29,038 nucleotides of DNA, from contig DBPX01000019.1 of NCBI GenBank assembly GCA_002305045.1, positions 1 to 29,038 on the forward strand, given 5' to 3'. The translations under genes and the position numbers were made by a program. Each line of letters opens with the position of its first letter. Position 1 is the stretch's first letter. The notes under the pieces are model-generated. The model had not been told where the DNA came from. It saw nothing but the letters and a program-made list of their open reading frames with translations, and ran no database searches. This DNA comes from Ruminococcus sp. UBA1409. Its GTDB lineage: Bacteria > Bacillota > Clostridia > Oscillospirales > Ruminococcaceae. Shown one piece after another: positions 16,590-24,268 of this stretch.

Positions 16590-16752
16590 ACTACTAGGCT
16601 ATTATCCCGGCGATAGCCTTAATTAACACTGCAACAAAGCTTAAGTGACCAATAACTTCAACTAACTAAGCAAATCTCACGTGAAAGAGGTGAGTCCAAT
16701 GTTAGTAAAAATCCATTCTATTAGTTAATTAATGAACGAAAGGAAGAAAAAC
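16590..16752. other. Non-coding AT-rich stretch with two hairpins
   Basis: AGGCTAT (16596-16602) pairs perfectly with ATAGCCT (16613-16619), and CTCAC (16676-16680) with GTGAG (16690-16694). No gene or recognised mobile-element end could be assigned. It separates the radical-SAM remnant from the lipoprotein gene and may be debris from an earlier insertion or deletion. Confidence 0.4.
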
Positions 16753-17568
16753 ATGAAATTAATAAAAGAAATAATTGTAATACTACTTATTATTTTAATG
16801 TTATCAGGATGCCAAAATACAGATTCCGATATTAATGTGTTGCCTGATAACGAAAACAACAATGAAGTGTCAACAGAGTTGACTCCATCGGTAACAGAAA
16901 ATGTAAACGAAGAAGATGAAGAAATCGCTACAGAACAAACGCAGGAAGAGCGGAAGTATTTTGAGGCGCAAATAATCAATAACCCTTCTTCAGGCGAACC
17001 GCAGAACTATGATGATCTTGTTAGTTATCTTGAAAACTATGATAATTTAACATTCATCTCATATGAGATTGTGTCAATCTATTCTCCTGAAGATGCATAT
17101 GAATTGACCGAACTGGATTCTGTATTAAGAAATACAACTTTATATCAGGTACATGTATATTACGATCATATAAACGATTGTGAAACTGATTACTATATGA
17201 ATTTGGCACATGCCGGAGATGCTGATACGCAATATTATGGTTATCCTGTATATGAAATTGGGCAGAAGTTTATGTCAGCTGTTTTTGGTTCTCATGATAC
17301 TTGGCGTGTACCAGTCGGCGAACTGGAGTTTGTGTTATTAACAGAAGATGGCGAAGAAGTTGCCTACCATTTATATAGTAACAATATTGTTATATCAAGT
17401 GACTCATATGATGGTTTGCATTTGGAAATGGATGCAAATGAGACAACTTTATTAACAAGTACGATAAATAATCCAATGGTATTCACTCAAAAATCGTCGT
17501 CAAATGACTTATCAGATTTCATCAGACATGATTGGGATACAAGAGGATTGATTAGAGAGTCTGAATAA
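16753..17568 (+). CDS. Lipoprotein of unknown function
   Basis: A 271-residue predicted lipoprotein. The signal MKLIKEIIVILLIILMLSGC has lipobox LSGC with Cys20; an Asn/Glu-rich acidic linker runs to about residue 60, followed by a globular region rich in Tyr and Asp (YDDLVSYLENYDNLTFISYE, TLYQVHVYYDHINDCETDYY). An earlier ATG at 16732 is in frame, but AAAGGAAG sits right before 16753, so the later start is preferred. Base composition and codon use are clearly more AT-rich than the flanking genes, consistent with acquisition. It lies 18 bp before the next small gene, which is probably cotranscribed. I do not recognise the family; sortase-substrate and peptidase motifs are not evident. Confidence 0.7.
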   Translation: MKLIKEIIVILLIILMLSGCQNTDSDINVLPDNENNNEVSTELTPSVTENVNEEDEEIATEQTQEERKYFEAQIINNPSSGEPQNYDDLVSYLENYDNLTFISYEIVSIYSPEDAYELTELDSVLRNTTLYQVHVYYDHINDCETDYYMNLAHAGDADTQYYGYPVYEIGQKFMSAVFGSHDTWRVPVGELEFVLLTEDGEEVAYHLYSNNIVISSDSYDGLHLEMDANETTLLTSTINNPMVFTQKSSSNDLSDFIRHDWDTRGLIRESE

Positions 17569-17586
17569 CACAAACTTGGAGGAATT

Positions 17587-17835
17587 ATGAAAAAATTATT
17601 TTCTATTTTTATATTCTTAATTTTAATGTTCGCCCTTTCATGTAATGTGTTAGCACACTCCGCGGAAACAGGGTATAGACATAGTAGTAGTGTGACAGGA
17701 TGGGACATTTATGAAACCTCCGCACATTGGGGTAGTTATTTATCAACAATGACTATCGATTCTGGAGATTTTGTAGGCACTTCTTTTCAAGCGTGGATTG
17801 AAGATGCGGGAACAAAAAAGCCCGTAAAGCTGTAA
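17587..17835 (+). CDS. Small secreted protein whose C-terminus lies in repeat B
   Basis: An 82-residue product starting at ATG 17587 after GGAGG. A signal peptide (1-23, ending in VLA) is followed by a His/Ser/Trp-containing mature part (HSAETGYRHSSSVTGWDIYE, then SAHWGSYLSTM). The last eight codons (GTKKPVKL) fall inside direct repeat copy B, which starts at 17808, so the original C-terminus may have been replaced when the repeat or insert formed. It follows the lipoprotein gene by 18 bp and shares its AT-rich composition. A weak resemblance to lactococcin 972-type secreted peptides was noted but is not strong enough to name it. Confidence 0.55.
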   Translation: MKKLFSIFIFLILMFALSCNVLAHSAETGYRHSSSVTGWDIYETSAHWGSYLSTMTIDSGDFVGTSFQAWIEDAGTKKPVKL

Positions 17836-17933
17836 TAATTCTTGACATCCGCATTTTAAGATGGTATAATCATCTTAGCTGATATTACGCCCTGCCGCCA
17901 TAAGTCCGGCGGAGGATGGTATCGCTACTAAAT
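17808..17933 (+). repeat. Direct repeat copy B (promoter plus hairpin leader)
   Basis: Second copy of the 126-bp block (122 of 126 identical to 16142-16267, offset 1666 bp). Its promoter is perfect consensus: TTGACA (17842-17847), 17-bp spacer, TATAAT (17865-17870). The hairpin leader ends about 20 bp before the AGGAGGG ribosome binding site of the membrane-protein gene at 17951. This copy is therefore the likely native promoter of that gene. Confidence 0.85.
17842..17870 (+). promoter_or_regulatory. Consensus promoter for the membrane-protein gene
   Basis: TTGACA-17-TATAAT, matching sigma-A consensus at all 12 hexamer bases; expected to be strong and constitutive unless modulated by the hairpin leader that follows. 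Confidence 0.8.
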
Positions 17934-17950
17934 AGCTTAGGAGGGAAAAT

Positions 17951-18862
17951 ATGAACTCTTTTTCTGAGAACATGAAAACCGCCCTTTCGATTCTCAAGGG
18001 CAAGCCGTGGAAGCTTATCGGAATTATTCTTCTTGGCGAGCTTCTTCTGATTATTACGGATATTGTCTGCTCCCTGCCGATACTCTCCCTGCCGATAAGC
18101 TGGGTAATCAGCGCAGGAATAGCGGCAATAGCCCTGGGCACTGTAAGAAACGAGAAGGTCTACGAGACTAAGGACATCTTTAACGGCTTCTCCAGCTTTA
18201 AAAGGGTAGCCGGCGGAATCGCATGGGCAAAGCTCTGGGTATACATCTGGGTTATCGCTCCCGTTGCGATTTTACTGCTTTCCCTTGCCGAGGTTCTAAC
18301 AGGCGGAATAGTCATGGCTGTAATCGGCGTGGTGCTGTTTGTAATCGCTATTATGGTATGCTCCGTCATCGCCTTCATCAAGAGCCTGTCCTACATATTC
18401 ACACCCTATATTCTCATGACAAGGCCGGAGGTTGCCGCTCTTGACGCCGTAAAGGAGTCAAAGAGGATGACGATAGGTCTCAAGGGCGGAATATTCCTTT
18501 CCCTGTTCCTGCCGAATCTTGCCGTTGGAATCGTCTCGATGATTCTTATGCTCCTTGGAATGATTCCCTATATCGGGATACTCTTCTCGCTGGCAGGAGC
18601 GCTTTGGACAATCGCCGCATATGTTCTTCTGATGGTCTACAACGAGCTTGTCGTTGCAAGCTTCTATAACCGTGCAAACGCCAATGTTCCCTCTCCCAGC
18701 GCCGCCTATGCGTACTCCGTTATGGGAATGAATGCCGGTCAGCAGGCTCAGGCTTCTGCTCCCGCACCTGCTCCGGCACCTGCACCCGCACCCACACCCG
18801 CTCCTGCACCGGCTCCGGCACCCGCACCCGAGGAGTCAAACAGCTCCGCAGGCGAGCAGTAA
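17951..18862 (+). CDS. Polytopic membrane protein with Ala-Pro-rich tail
   Basis: A 303-residue protein with about five or six hydrophobic segments (around residues 22-65, 95-150 and 185-245), resembling DUF975-like membrane proteins of Firmicutes whose function is unknown. The segment MTRPEVAALDAVKESKRMTIG is a cytoplasmic loop of the kind common in this group. The C-terminus carries 12 consecutive Xaa-Pro pairs (11 Ala-Pro, one Thr-Pro; 18758-18829), an extended, probably exposed linker, then an acidic end. The start ATG 17951 follows AGGAGGG. It stands alone between the repeat-B promoter and a strong terminator, so it is monocistronic. It probably predates the adjoining AT-rich insert, since its composition matches the backbone. 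Confidence 0.75.
   Translation: MNSFSENMKTALSILKGKPWKLIGIILLGELLLIITDIVCSLPILSLPISWVISAGIAAIALGTVRNEKVYETKDIFNGFSSFKRVAGGIAWAKLWVYIWVIAPVAILLLSLAEVLTGGIVMAVIGVVLFVIAIMVCSVIAFIKSLSYIFTPYILMTRPEVAALDAVKESKRMTIGLKGGIFLSLFLPNLAVGIVSMILMLLGMIPYIGILFSLAGALWTIAAYVLLMVYNELVVASFYNRANANVPSPSAAYAYSVMGMNAGQQAQASAPAPAPAPAPAPTPAPAPAPAPAPEESNSSAGEQ
18758..18829 (+). repeat. Ala-Pro codon microsatellite
   Basis: Twenty-four codons encode 12 Xaa-Pro pairs, with mixed synonymous codons (GCT/GCA/ACA and CCC/CCT/CCG). The low nucleotide regularity suggests selection for the protein rather than recent slippage. Confidence 0.8.
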
Positions 18863-18908
18863 TTCCTACTGGATAAAAAGACAGCTAAGCCTAAATAAAC
18901 ACTGAGAA

Positions 18909-18981
18909 GGTGCGTCCCTGCCGATTCTGCCGGTATGCTTATTATCCGGCGGAGTATGGCGAAGGGGCGCTCCTTTCTTTT
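18909..18981 (+). terminator. Structured terminator
   Basis: GGTGCGTCCCT (18909-18919) pairs at 10 of 11 positions with AGGGGCGCTCC (18963-18973). Inside, CTGCCGG pairs with CCGGCGG over 7 bp. TTTCTTTT follows. The inner part shares CCCTGCCG and TCCGGCGGAG-N-ATGG with the hairpin of the 126-bp repeats. Confidence 0.7.
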
Positions 18982-19034
18982 AAGGAAAAATCGGCTCAGG
19001 CGGTGAGTTTGTCCTGTTAATTTAAAATAATGTC

Positions 19035-19063
19035 TTTCAACCGGCGCTGAGATAGGGTATAAT
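19035..19063 (+). promoter_or_regulatory. Probable promoter of the GH115 gene
   Basis: TATAAT at 19058-19063, with TTTCAA 17 bp upstream (19035-19040). The weak -35 suggests an activator or moderate strength. The leader is about 95 nt. The rest of the 18982-19159 gap shows nothing else I can support. Confidence 0.45.
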
Positions 19064-19159
19064 TGTCTATAATCACCATACTGAGCTTAAAATCAGGGTG
19101 ATTTTTCGCCATTTAGCATTTTACAGCCATTAAGACTGTTTCGGGAAAGGAAGTCACTA

Positions 19160-22100
19160 ATGAAGTTATCTAAAAGCCTTCGAGCCGTTTTGTCGTTAGC
19201 CGCAGCAGCCGTTTTTATCGTCACGGCGGCTGTGATTCCCGCCTGTGCCGAGGATTCGCTCAGCCTTAGTCTTGAGACCGACAAGAAGAGCTACTCAGCC
19301 GGGGAGGACATCATAGTTAGCCTTGAGGCTGACAACAACGGCATAGCGGACATCGGTGAGATTACCCTTAGGCATATTGCGCCGGAGGGCTACAGTCTCC
19401 CTGAGCAAAGCGAGCTTACGGGATATCTAAGCTCCGGCTCTAGACTCAGCCTGCGAGCGGTATACCCCGGCTCTGGAGGGGGACTTTCCGGGCTTCCTCT
19501 GACCGCTTTAATAATAGCGGTCGCCGCCGCTCTTGTCATAGCCGTCCTGGTCATAGCAGTCAAAAAGGGGAAGGGAAAGGGTCTTGGCTCTGCCGTTACC
19601 TGCCTTGCTCTTGCCGCCTTGATGGCGTCGGGACTGCTTCCGGGAGGGCTTGAGCTGTTCTCGGCGGACCTAGAAACCAAGGAGCTTAGCTGTACCGTGC
19701 TTGTTGACGGAAAGGAAACGACATTTAAAGCGGAGGTAACTCTAATGAAGTCTTATGAAAATTCAAAGCTGATAACCATCGCTGATACCGGCTGGGCTGC
19801 TCCCATATATGTAAACAGGGACAGCTCCGCCTACGACGGCTTATCGCTCATAGCCGAGGCGTATGCCGACGATATCGAGGCGCTCTGCGGCAGCCGCCCG
19901 GAGATAGTCTACTCCGAGCCTGAAAGCGGTCTTTACATAGCTCCCGGAGTGGTGGACGACGAGTATATGTCCTCCCAGGGGGTAAGCTTTAGAATCTCCC
20001 CCTCGAACGGCGACTTCAAGTCGGCGGACTGGGAAAGATACGAGATCAAGGTGGTAGAGGACGGCGGCAGGACAAAGGTCCTAATAGCCGGAGCTGACAA
20101 AAGAGGAGCAATATACGGAATCTTCCACATAACTCAGGACATCTTCGGCGTCAGCCCGTGGATATGGTGGGCGGATGTCAAGCCGGAGCACAGGGACGAG
20201 CTGAGCGTCAGCGTCTCGGAGCTTGAGACCCTTTCAAAGAGACCCTCGGTAAACTTCAGGGGATTTTTCATGAACGACGAGAATCCCTGCCTCAACGGCT
20301 TTGCGGACAGCCACTTCGGCGGTCTCAACTACATGTTCTACGATGAAATCTTCAAGCTGGTTTTAAGGCTCAAGGGCAACTATATGTGGCCTGCGATGTG
20401 GTCAAACAACTTCTCGAACGACGGCATGGAGGGCGTTACCGGCGAGTTTGCGGAGCTTGAAAAGGAGTATCACTACAAGCTTGGCGGGCTTATGTATGTC
20501 GACCAGCCCGGAAACGAGGGAGCCGCAAACAACCAGCCCGACACCAATATAGGGCAGGAGCCTGACAGGGTGCTGCAGCCCGGCGAGTACCCGATGACCC
20601 TTGCAAACGCCGTCCTCGCAGACAGGTACGGCATCACCGTGGGAGCCTCGCACCATGAGCCTATGGCGAGAAGCGGCGGCGAGTGGGGAAGCCTCCAGGC
20701 GTACTGGGGCGGAAGGATAACCTACACCGACCCCGAGATTTCCACCGAGCAGGGTCAGAAGGTCTGGAACTATCTGTTAAATCCTAACAACCTAGAGACC
20801 TTCTGGTCGGACGCCATATACAGAAACGGAAGCTTTGACAATCTCTTTACCATAGGAATGAGGGGAGAGAACGACTCCGCACTGGTAGACGACACGGGAA
20901 GGACCCTTACCACCGAGGAGAACATCGAGCTCTTAAAGGCTGTCCTTAGAACGCAGGACAGGATTCTCACCGAGCACGGTCTTGGCGACACTCCCTCGCT
21001 AATAGCAGTCTACAAGGAGGTCGAAAACTGCTGGTACGGCGGCTCTAGGAGCGACCCCGACTCCGCAAAGGGCAAGGGTCTTAGGGACGACCCCGAGGTC
21101 ACAGAGCTTCTGGGAGCTGACACCAACAGAATAGTCATGCTCTGCGAGGACAACAACGGCTATCTTAGGACGATGCCCGAGCTTGACGAGAGGGACGAGT
21201 TCAACTGGGGACTTTACTACCATGTCGACTATGTGGGAAGCCCCAAGACCTCGATGTGGATTAACACCATGCCGCTTCAGAGGTCGTGGGAGAATCTCAC
21301 CACCGCCTACGAGTACGGAGTGGACGACGCATGGATTTTAAATGTCGGCGACCTAAGACCGATGGAGCTTCCCCTGAGCTTCTTCATGGACCTTGCCTAC
21401 GACTTTGAAAAGTACGGCAGCTCGAATCCCAACTGCGTTAAGGAGTATCAGCTCAACTGGGTCAGGAAGCAGTTTGCAGCCGAGAGCGTGCTTGAGGACG
21501 AGGACCTTGACACCATATCCCAGCTTCTTTACGACTACACCTGGCTCAACGGAAACTGCAAGCCGGAGACCCTTAAGGACAGCGGGGACACCTCCTACAG
21601 CATCCTTCACTACAACGACGCCGCAAACCAGCTCGCACTTGTTAACAGCATAATCGAAAGGGCAGACAGGCTTCTTGAAAAGCTTGGAGCCGACTCCCCG
21701 TGCTACATACCCTATTACCAGCTTGTATACTATCCTGCCGTTGCGTCCGCAAATGTAGTCAGGATCCAGATAATGTCCGGGATAAACAACCTCTACGCAC
21801 AAAGAAGCAGTACCCTTGCAAACACCTACGAGAGGCTGATAAACCAGTATCTTGACTACGATGAGGAGCTTTCCGCCGCATACTGCTCGCTTGGCGAGGA
21901 CCTCAACGGTCTTAACAAGTGGTACGGCATGATGATAGCCTCGCCGGATTATTGCAGACAGTATAAGGACCCTGTTTTGGGGAATGTAAAGGCTCAGGCG
22001 CACATGAACTATTCGAGCTGGAACGGAGAGTCCGCTGTTAAGATAGTCCCACAGCATGTCGAGGGCGAGAACGACTCCCTGATGATTCTTGACATCCCGA

Positions 22101-23011
22101 CAGAAAAAAGAGGCTACAAGTCGGGAACGGCAGTCCTTGACGATTTTGAGTCCACCCAGAAGCAGAAGGTTGTCGTAAATCTTACCAACGGCGGAACTCT
22201 GCCGGTGGAGTACACCATAGAGTGCGATGAGGACTTCATCCTTATCGACGGCGAGAGAAGCGGCAGCTACGAGGTTTCTGCCAGCTTTGCCGTGAGCATC
22301 GACTGGGATAAGCTGGATAAGGACGCCTCGGGAGTCATAACCGTCAACGGCGGGGACAGAACGGTCAAGCTCGAGGTCAACGCCAAGGTGATAGACACCT
22401 CGTCGGCCAAGGGAGAAAAGGTGCATTTTGCCTCCAACGGAATAATCTCGATGAACTCATGCGACTACTCAGACAAAAGCTCCAGCGGCGGTGTGGACTG
22501 GACGGTGCTTGAGGGGTACGGAAAGTCAAGGTCCTCGGTAAAGATGCTTCCAAGCTGCACCAAGAGCTTTATGTCCGGCGAGGGTCCGTGGATTGAGTAC
22601 AGCTTTGTAACAGACGAGCCGGGCAATTATAAGCTGATAGTATACGCCGGTCAGGGAAACAATGTCTCCTTCGACGAGGGAACTCACCTGAACGCCGGAT
22701 TCTCGGTGGACGGCGGGGAGCCGCTCGTCCTAAACATCCAGGGAGAGGGCTATGTCTCGGGAGTCAGCGGCGGCTGGTACGCTGCTATTGAGCAGGGCGG
22801 ACGGCGCTGCGAGACTTCGCTTGCCTTAGAGCCGGGACAGCACACTATAAGGGTCTACGGAATGGACCAGAACCTTGTCATAAACAAGCTGGTGCTGCTT
22901 CCTGCCGACGAGACGCTCAAGGCGTCCCTCATAGGTCCGCTTCCGACATACAACACCTCGTTAGGGGAGGTTTCTCAGGCCGAGGCTCTTCCGCTTATAA
23001 TTACAGACTGA
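19160..23011 (+). CDS. GH115 alpha-glucuronidase with N-terminal membrane module
   Basis: Glycoside hydrolase family 115 enzymes remove 4-O-methyl-glucuronic acid side chains from xylan. The 1283-residue protein carries the family's motifs: GADKRGAIYGIF (about 309-320), GVSPWIWWADVKP (about 329-341), RGFFMNDENPCLNGF (about 367-381) and LKGNYMWPAMW (about 404-414). A GH115 C-terminal beta domain covers roughly 1090-1280. The N-terminus is odd. After a signal sequence (1-30) comes a short beta domain (32-105, LSLETDKKSYSAGEDIIVSL), then two hydrophobic segments (about 112-134 and 145-163) with a basic KKGKGKG loop between them, before the enzyme proper from about 200. This could tether the enzyme to the membrane. 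No dockerin is present. The start follows AAAGGAAG. An amidohydrolase gene follows after a hairpin. Confidence 0.9.
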   Translation: MKLSKSLRAVLSLAAAAVFIVTAAVIPACAEDSLSLSLETDKKSYSAGEDIIVSLEADNNGIADIGEITLRHIAPEGYSLPEQSELTGYLSSGSRLSLRAVYPGSGGGLSGLPLTALIIAVAAALVIAVLVIAVKKGKGKGLGSAVTCLALAALMASGLLPGGLELFSADLETKELSCTVLVDGKETTFKAEVTLMKSYENSKLITIADTGWAAPIYVNRDSSAYDGLSLIAEAYADDIEALCGSRPEIVYSEPESGLYIAPGVVDDEYMSSQGVSFRISPSNGDFKSADWERYEIKVVEDGGRTKVLIAGADKRGAIYGIFHITQDIFGVSPWIWWADVKPEHRDELSVSVSELETLSKRPSVNFRGFFMNDENPCLNGFADSHFGGLNYMFYDEIFKLVLRLKGNYMWPAMWSNNFSNDGMEGVTGEFAELEKEYHYKLGGLMYVDQPGNEGAANNQPDTNIGQEPDRVLQPGEYPMTLANAVLADRYGITVGASHHEPMARSGGEWGSLQAYWGGRITYTDPEISTEQGQKVWNYLLNPNNLETFWSDAIYRNGSFDNLFTIGMRGENDSALVDDTGRTLTTEENIELLKAVLRTQDRILTEHGLGDTPSLIAVYKEVENCWYGGSRSDPDSAKGKGLRDDPEVTELLGADTNRIVMLCEDNNGYLRTMPELDERDEFNWGLYYHVDYVGSPKTSMWINTMPLQRSWENLTTAYEYGVDDAWILNVGDLRPMELPLSFFMDLAYDFEKYGSSNPNCVKEYQLNWVRKQFAAESVLEDEDLDTISQLLYDYTWLNGNCKPETLKDSGDTSYSILHYNDAANQLALVNSIIERADRLLEKLGADSPCYIPYYQLVYYPAVASANVVRIQIMSGINNLYAQRSSTLANTYERLINQYLDYDEELSAAYCSLGEDLNGLNKWYGMMIASPDYCRQYKDPVLGNVKAQAHMNYSSWNGESAVKIVPQHVEGENDSLMILDIPTEKRGYKSGTAVLDDFESTQKQKVVVNLTNGGTLPVEYTIECDEDFILIDGERSGSYEVSASFAVSIDWDKLDKDASGVITVNGGDRTVKLEVNAKVIDTSSAKGEKVHFASNGIISMNSCDYSDKSSSGGVDWTVLEGYGKSRSSVKMLPSCTKSFMSGEGPWIEYSFVTDEPGNYKLIVYAGQGNNVSFDEGTHLNAGFSVDGGEPLVLNIQGEGYVSGVSGGWYAAIEQGGRRCETSLALEPGQHTIRVYGMDQNLVINKLVLLPADETLKASLIGPLPTYNTSLGEVSQAEALPLIITD

Positions 23012-23017
23012 TTTTTT

Positions 23018-23044
23018 GGGAGGAGGGCGCACCGCCTTCCTCCC
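23018..23044 (+). terminator. Hairpin after the GH115 gene
   Basis: GGGAGGAGGGC (23018-23028) pairs over 11 bp (one G-U) with GCCTTCCTCCC (23034-23044). There is no U-tract, and the amidohydrolase start is only 28 bp away, so it may attenuate rather than terminate. Confidence 0.4.
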
Positions 23045-23071
23045 CGGCTTAGCATTAAGGACTTGATTTAT

Positions 23072-23875
23072 ATGAGGAAAATAGTTGACTGTCACTGCCA
23101 TGTATATCCTGAAAAGATAGCTCTTAAGGCGTCTCGGGCGATAGGCAGCTTTTACGACGCCCCTATGCGCTACGACGGCAGGGTTGAAACCGTCATTAAG
23201 GCGTCAGCCGGGGCGGGGATATCAAAATGCATAATATTCTCGGTGGCGACAAAGCCCTCCCAGACCGAATCGATAAACCGCTTCATAGCCTCGACGGTCG
23301 AAAAATCCCCGGAGCTTTTTGTGGGTCTGGGGACGCTTCACCCCGACAGCGAGAGCCTGGAGGAGGATATTGCCGGCATCATCGCTCTTGGACTCAGGGG
23401 AGTGAAGCTCCACCCAGACATCCAGGGCTTCAAGGCGGACGATTACCGCTGGCTTAGGATATACGAGCTGTGCGAGAAAAACAGGCTTCCCGTCCTGATT
23501 CACTGCGGGGACAACCGCTTCGACATGGACAATCCCAACAGAATCCGTCCCATACTGGACATTTACACCAATCTTACGGTAATTGGAGCGCACCTTGGCG
23601 GCTACACCGTCTGGGAGGAGGCGGTAAAGGCGTTTAAGGACTGCCCAAACTTCTATACCGACTGCTCCTCAAGCCTTAGCTTCATGGAGCCTGACAGGGC
23701 AAGGGATATTATCCGTGAGTACGGAGCAAATAAGGTGCTCTTCGGGACCGATTTTCCGATGTGGGACGCAAGCGAGGAGCTGTCTAGGCTTTATTCTCTT
23801 GGTCTTGACGGCGGGGAGCTTGAGCTCATTCTTTACAAAAATGCCAGCAGGCTTTTCGGTCTCGGACTGGAATAA
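23072..23875 (+). CDS. Amidohydrolase-family (PF04909-type) metal-dependent hydrolase
   Basis: A 267-residue TIM-barrel hydrolase or decarboxylase of the amidohydrolase-2 group (ACMSD/uracil-decarboxylase relatives). Metal-site signatures are visible: DCHCHVYP (His8 and His10) at the N-terminus, GVKLHPD, LIHCGD, IGAHLGG and FGTDFPMW, where the aspartate would be catalytic. The product has no signal peptide, so it acts in the cytoplasm. ATG 23072 is preferred over a TTG at 23063; AAGGAC lies upstream. It is separated from the GH115 gene by a hairpin; a role in handling released glucuronate is possible but unsupported, because members of this family act on many substrates. Confidence 0.8.
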   Translation: MRKIVDCHCHVYPEKIALKASRAIGSFYDAPMRYDGRVETVIKASAGAGISKCIIFSVATKPSQTESINRFIASTVEKSPELFVGLGTLHPDSESLEEDIAGIIALGLRGVKLHPDIQGFKADDYRWLRIYELCEKNRLPVLIHCGDNRFDMDNPNRIRPILDIYTNLTVIGAHLGGYTVWEEAVKAFKDCPNFYTDCSSSLSFMEPDRARDIIREYGANKVLFGTDFPMWDASEELSRLYSLGLDGGELELILYKNASRLFGLGLE

Positions 23876-23924
23876 TGCACAAAACAGGCGATACATGATT
23901 GACAAAAATTATAAAAACCGTGGC

Positions 23925-23954
23925 TTGACACAGAGCTTATGCTGATGGTATAAT
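23925..23954 (+). promoter_or_regulatory. Promoter of the T-box transcript
   Basis: TTGACA at 23925-23930 and TATAAT at 23949-23954, both perfect hexamers, with an 18-bp spacer. The transcript would begin near 23961, exactly where the T-box leader starts. Confidence 0.85.
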
Positions 23955-23960
23955 CAGTTT

Positions 23961-24240
23961 CAACAAATGCGATGACGAAGACGGAGAGTTCCAAGAGGGC
24001 ATTTCAAGCGAGTCGGGTATGGTGAGAGCCGATAAACGCCGGGAGCTTTTCCCATCACTTCCGAGCAGAAGTCCTGAGCGCCTTGTGCGGTTAGGGGCTT
24101 CCGTGAAGCTGCGTTAATGCATAGGGCTTGTCAGAGCCTGAAGCGGCTGCATAACCCCTTGGGGGCTGCGGCAATTTGAGTGGTACCGCGGGTCAGTTTA
24201 TATTCGGCTCGTCTCAAGAATGCTTGGGGCGGGCTTTTTT
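23961..24240 (+). ncRNA. T-box riboswitch leader, probably tRNA-Ile sensing
   Basis: A complete T-box leader. Stem I begins with the K-turn-like GATGACGAAGACGG (23971-23984) and includes the AGCGAG bulge and GGTGAGAG distal-loop region (about 24007-24028). The stem GGCATTT/AAACGCC closes the upper half, and CGGAG pairs with TTCCG below the specifier loop. The T-box sequence GAGTGGTACCGCGG is at 24178-24191. Its UGGU element would pair with an ACCA tRNA end, i.e. discriminator base A, as in tRNA-Ile. The specifier loop 3' side reads CCC-ATC-A-CTTCCGAGC; by position and the following conserved A, ATC (24054-24056, isoleucine) is the best specifier, and Ser or His readings fit the discriminator poorly. 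Uncharged tRNA should stabilise the antiterminator and switch on the downstream gene. Confidence 0.88.
24207..24240 (+). terminator. T-box intrinsic terminator
   Basis: GCTCGTCTCAAG (24207-24218) pairs over 12 bp with CTTGGGGCGGGC (24223-24234), including several G-U pairs, around a four-base loop, then TTTTTT. It is the expression platform competing with the antiterminator that contains the T-box sequence. Confidence 0.9.
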
Positions 24241-24268
24241 GTCGTCCCGAATAAGAAAGGAGATTATT

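Noticed and set aside
16590..16752. Group II intron or IS200/IS605 end
   Set aside because: The two short hairpins are suggestive, but no intron domain V, reverse transcriptase or transposase sequence is present.
17587..17835. Lactococcin 972-type bacteriocin
   Set aside because: Only a loose match in His/Ser/Trp spacing, and no accompanying DUF1430-type membrane protein or ABC transporter genes.
21353..22426. Minus-strand frame of 357 codons opposite the GH115 gene
   Set aside because: Antisense shadow of a conserved enzyme; its Val/Leu-rich product matches no family I know.
24054..24056. Alternative T-box specifiers: TCA (Ser), CAT (His), CCC (Pro), TTC (Phe)
   Set aside because: Ser and His tRNAs normally have discriminators G and C, which do not fit UGGU; TTC falls in the paired stem above the loop. 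CCC cannot be fully excluded, but it sits further from the expected loop position than ATC.
24176..24268. N-terminal extension of the acyl-CoA synthetase from a TTG codon
   Set aside because: It would translate the T-box and terminator; ATG 24269 has a well-spaced AAAGGAG and starts right before the HTH domain.
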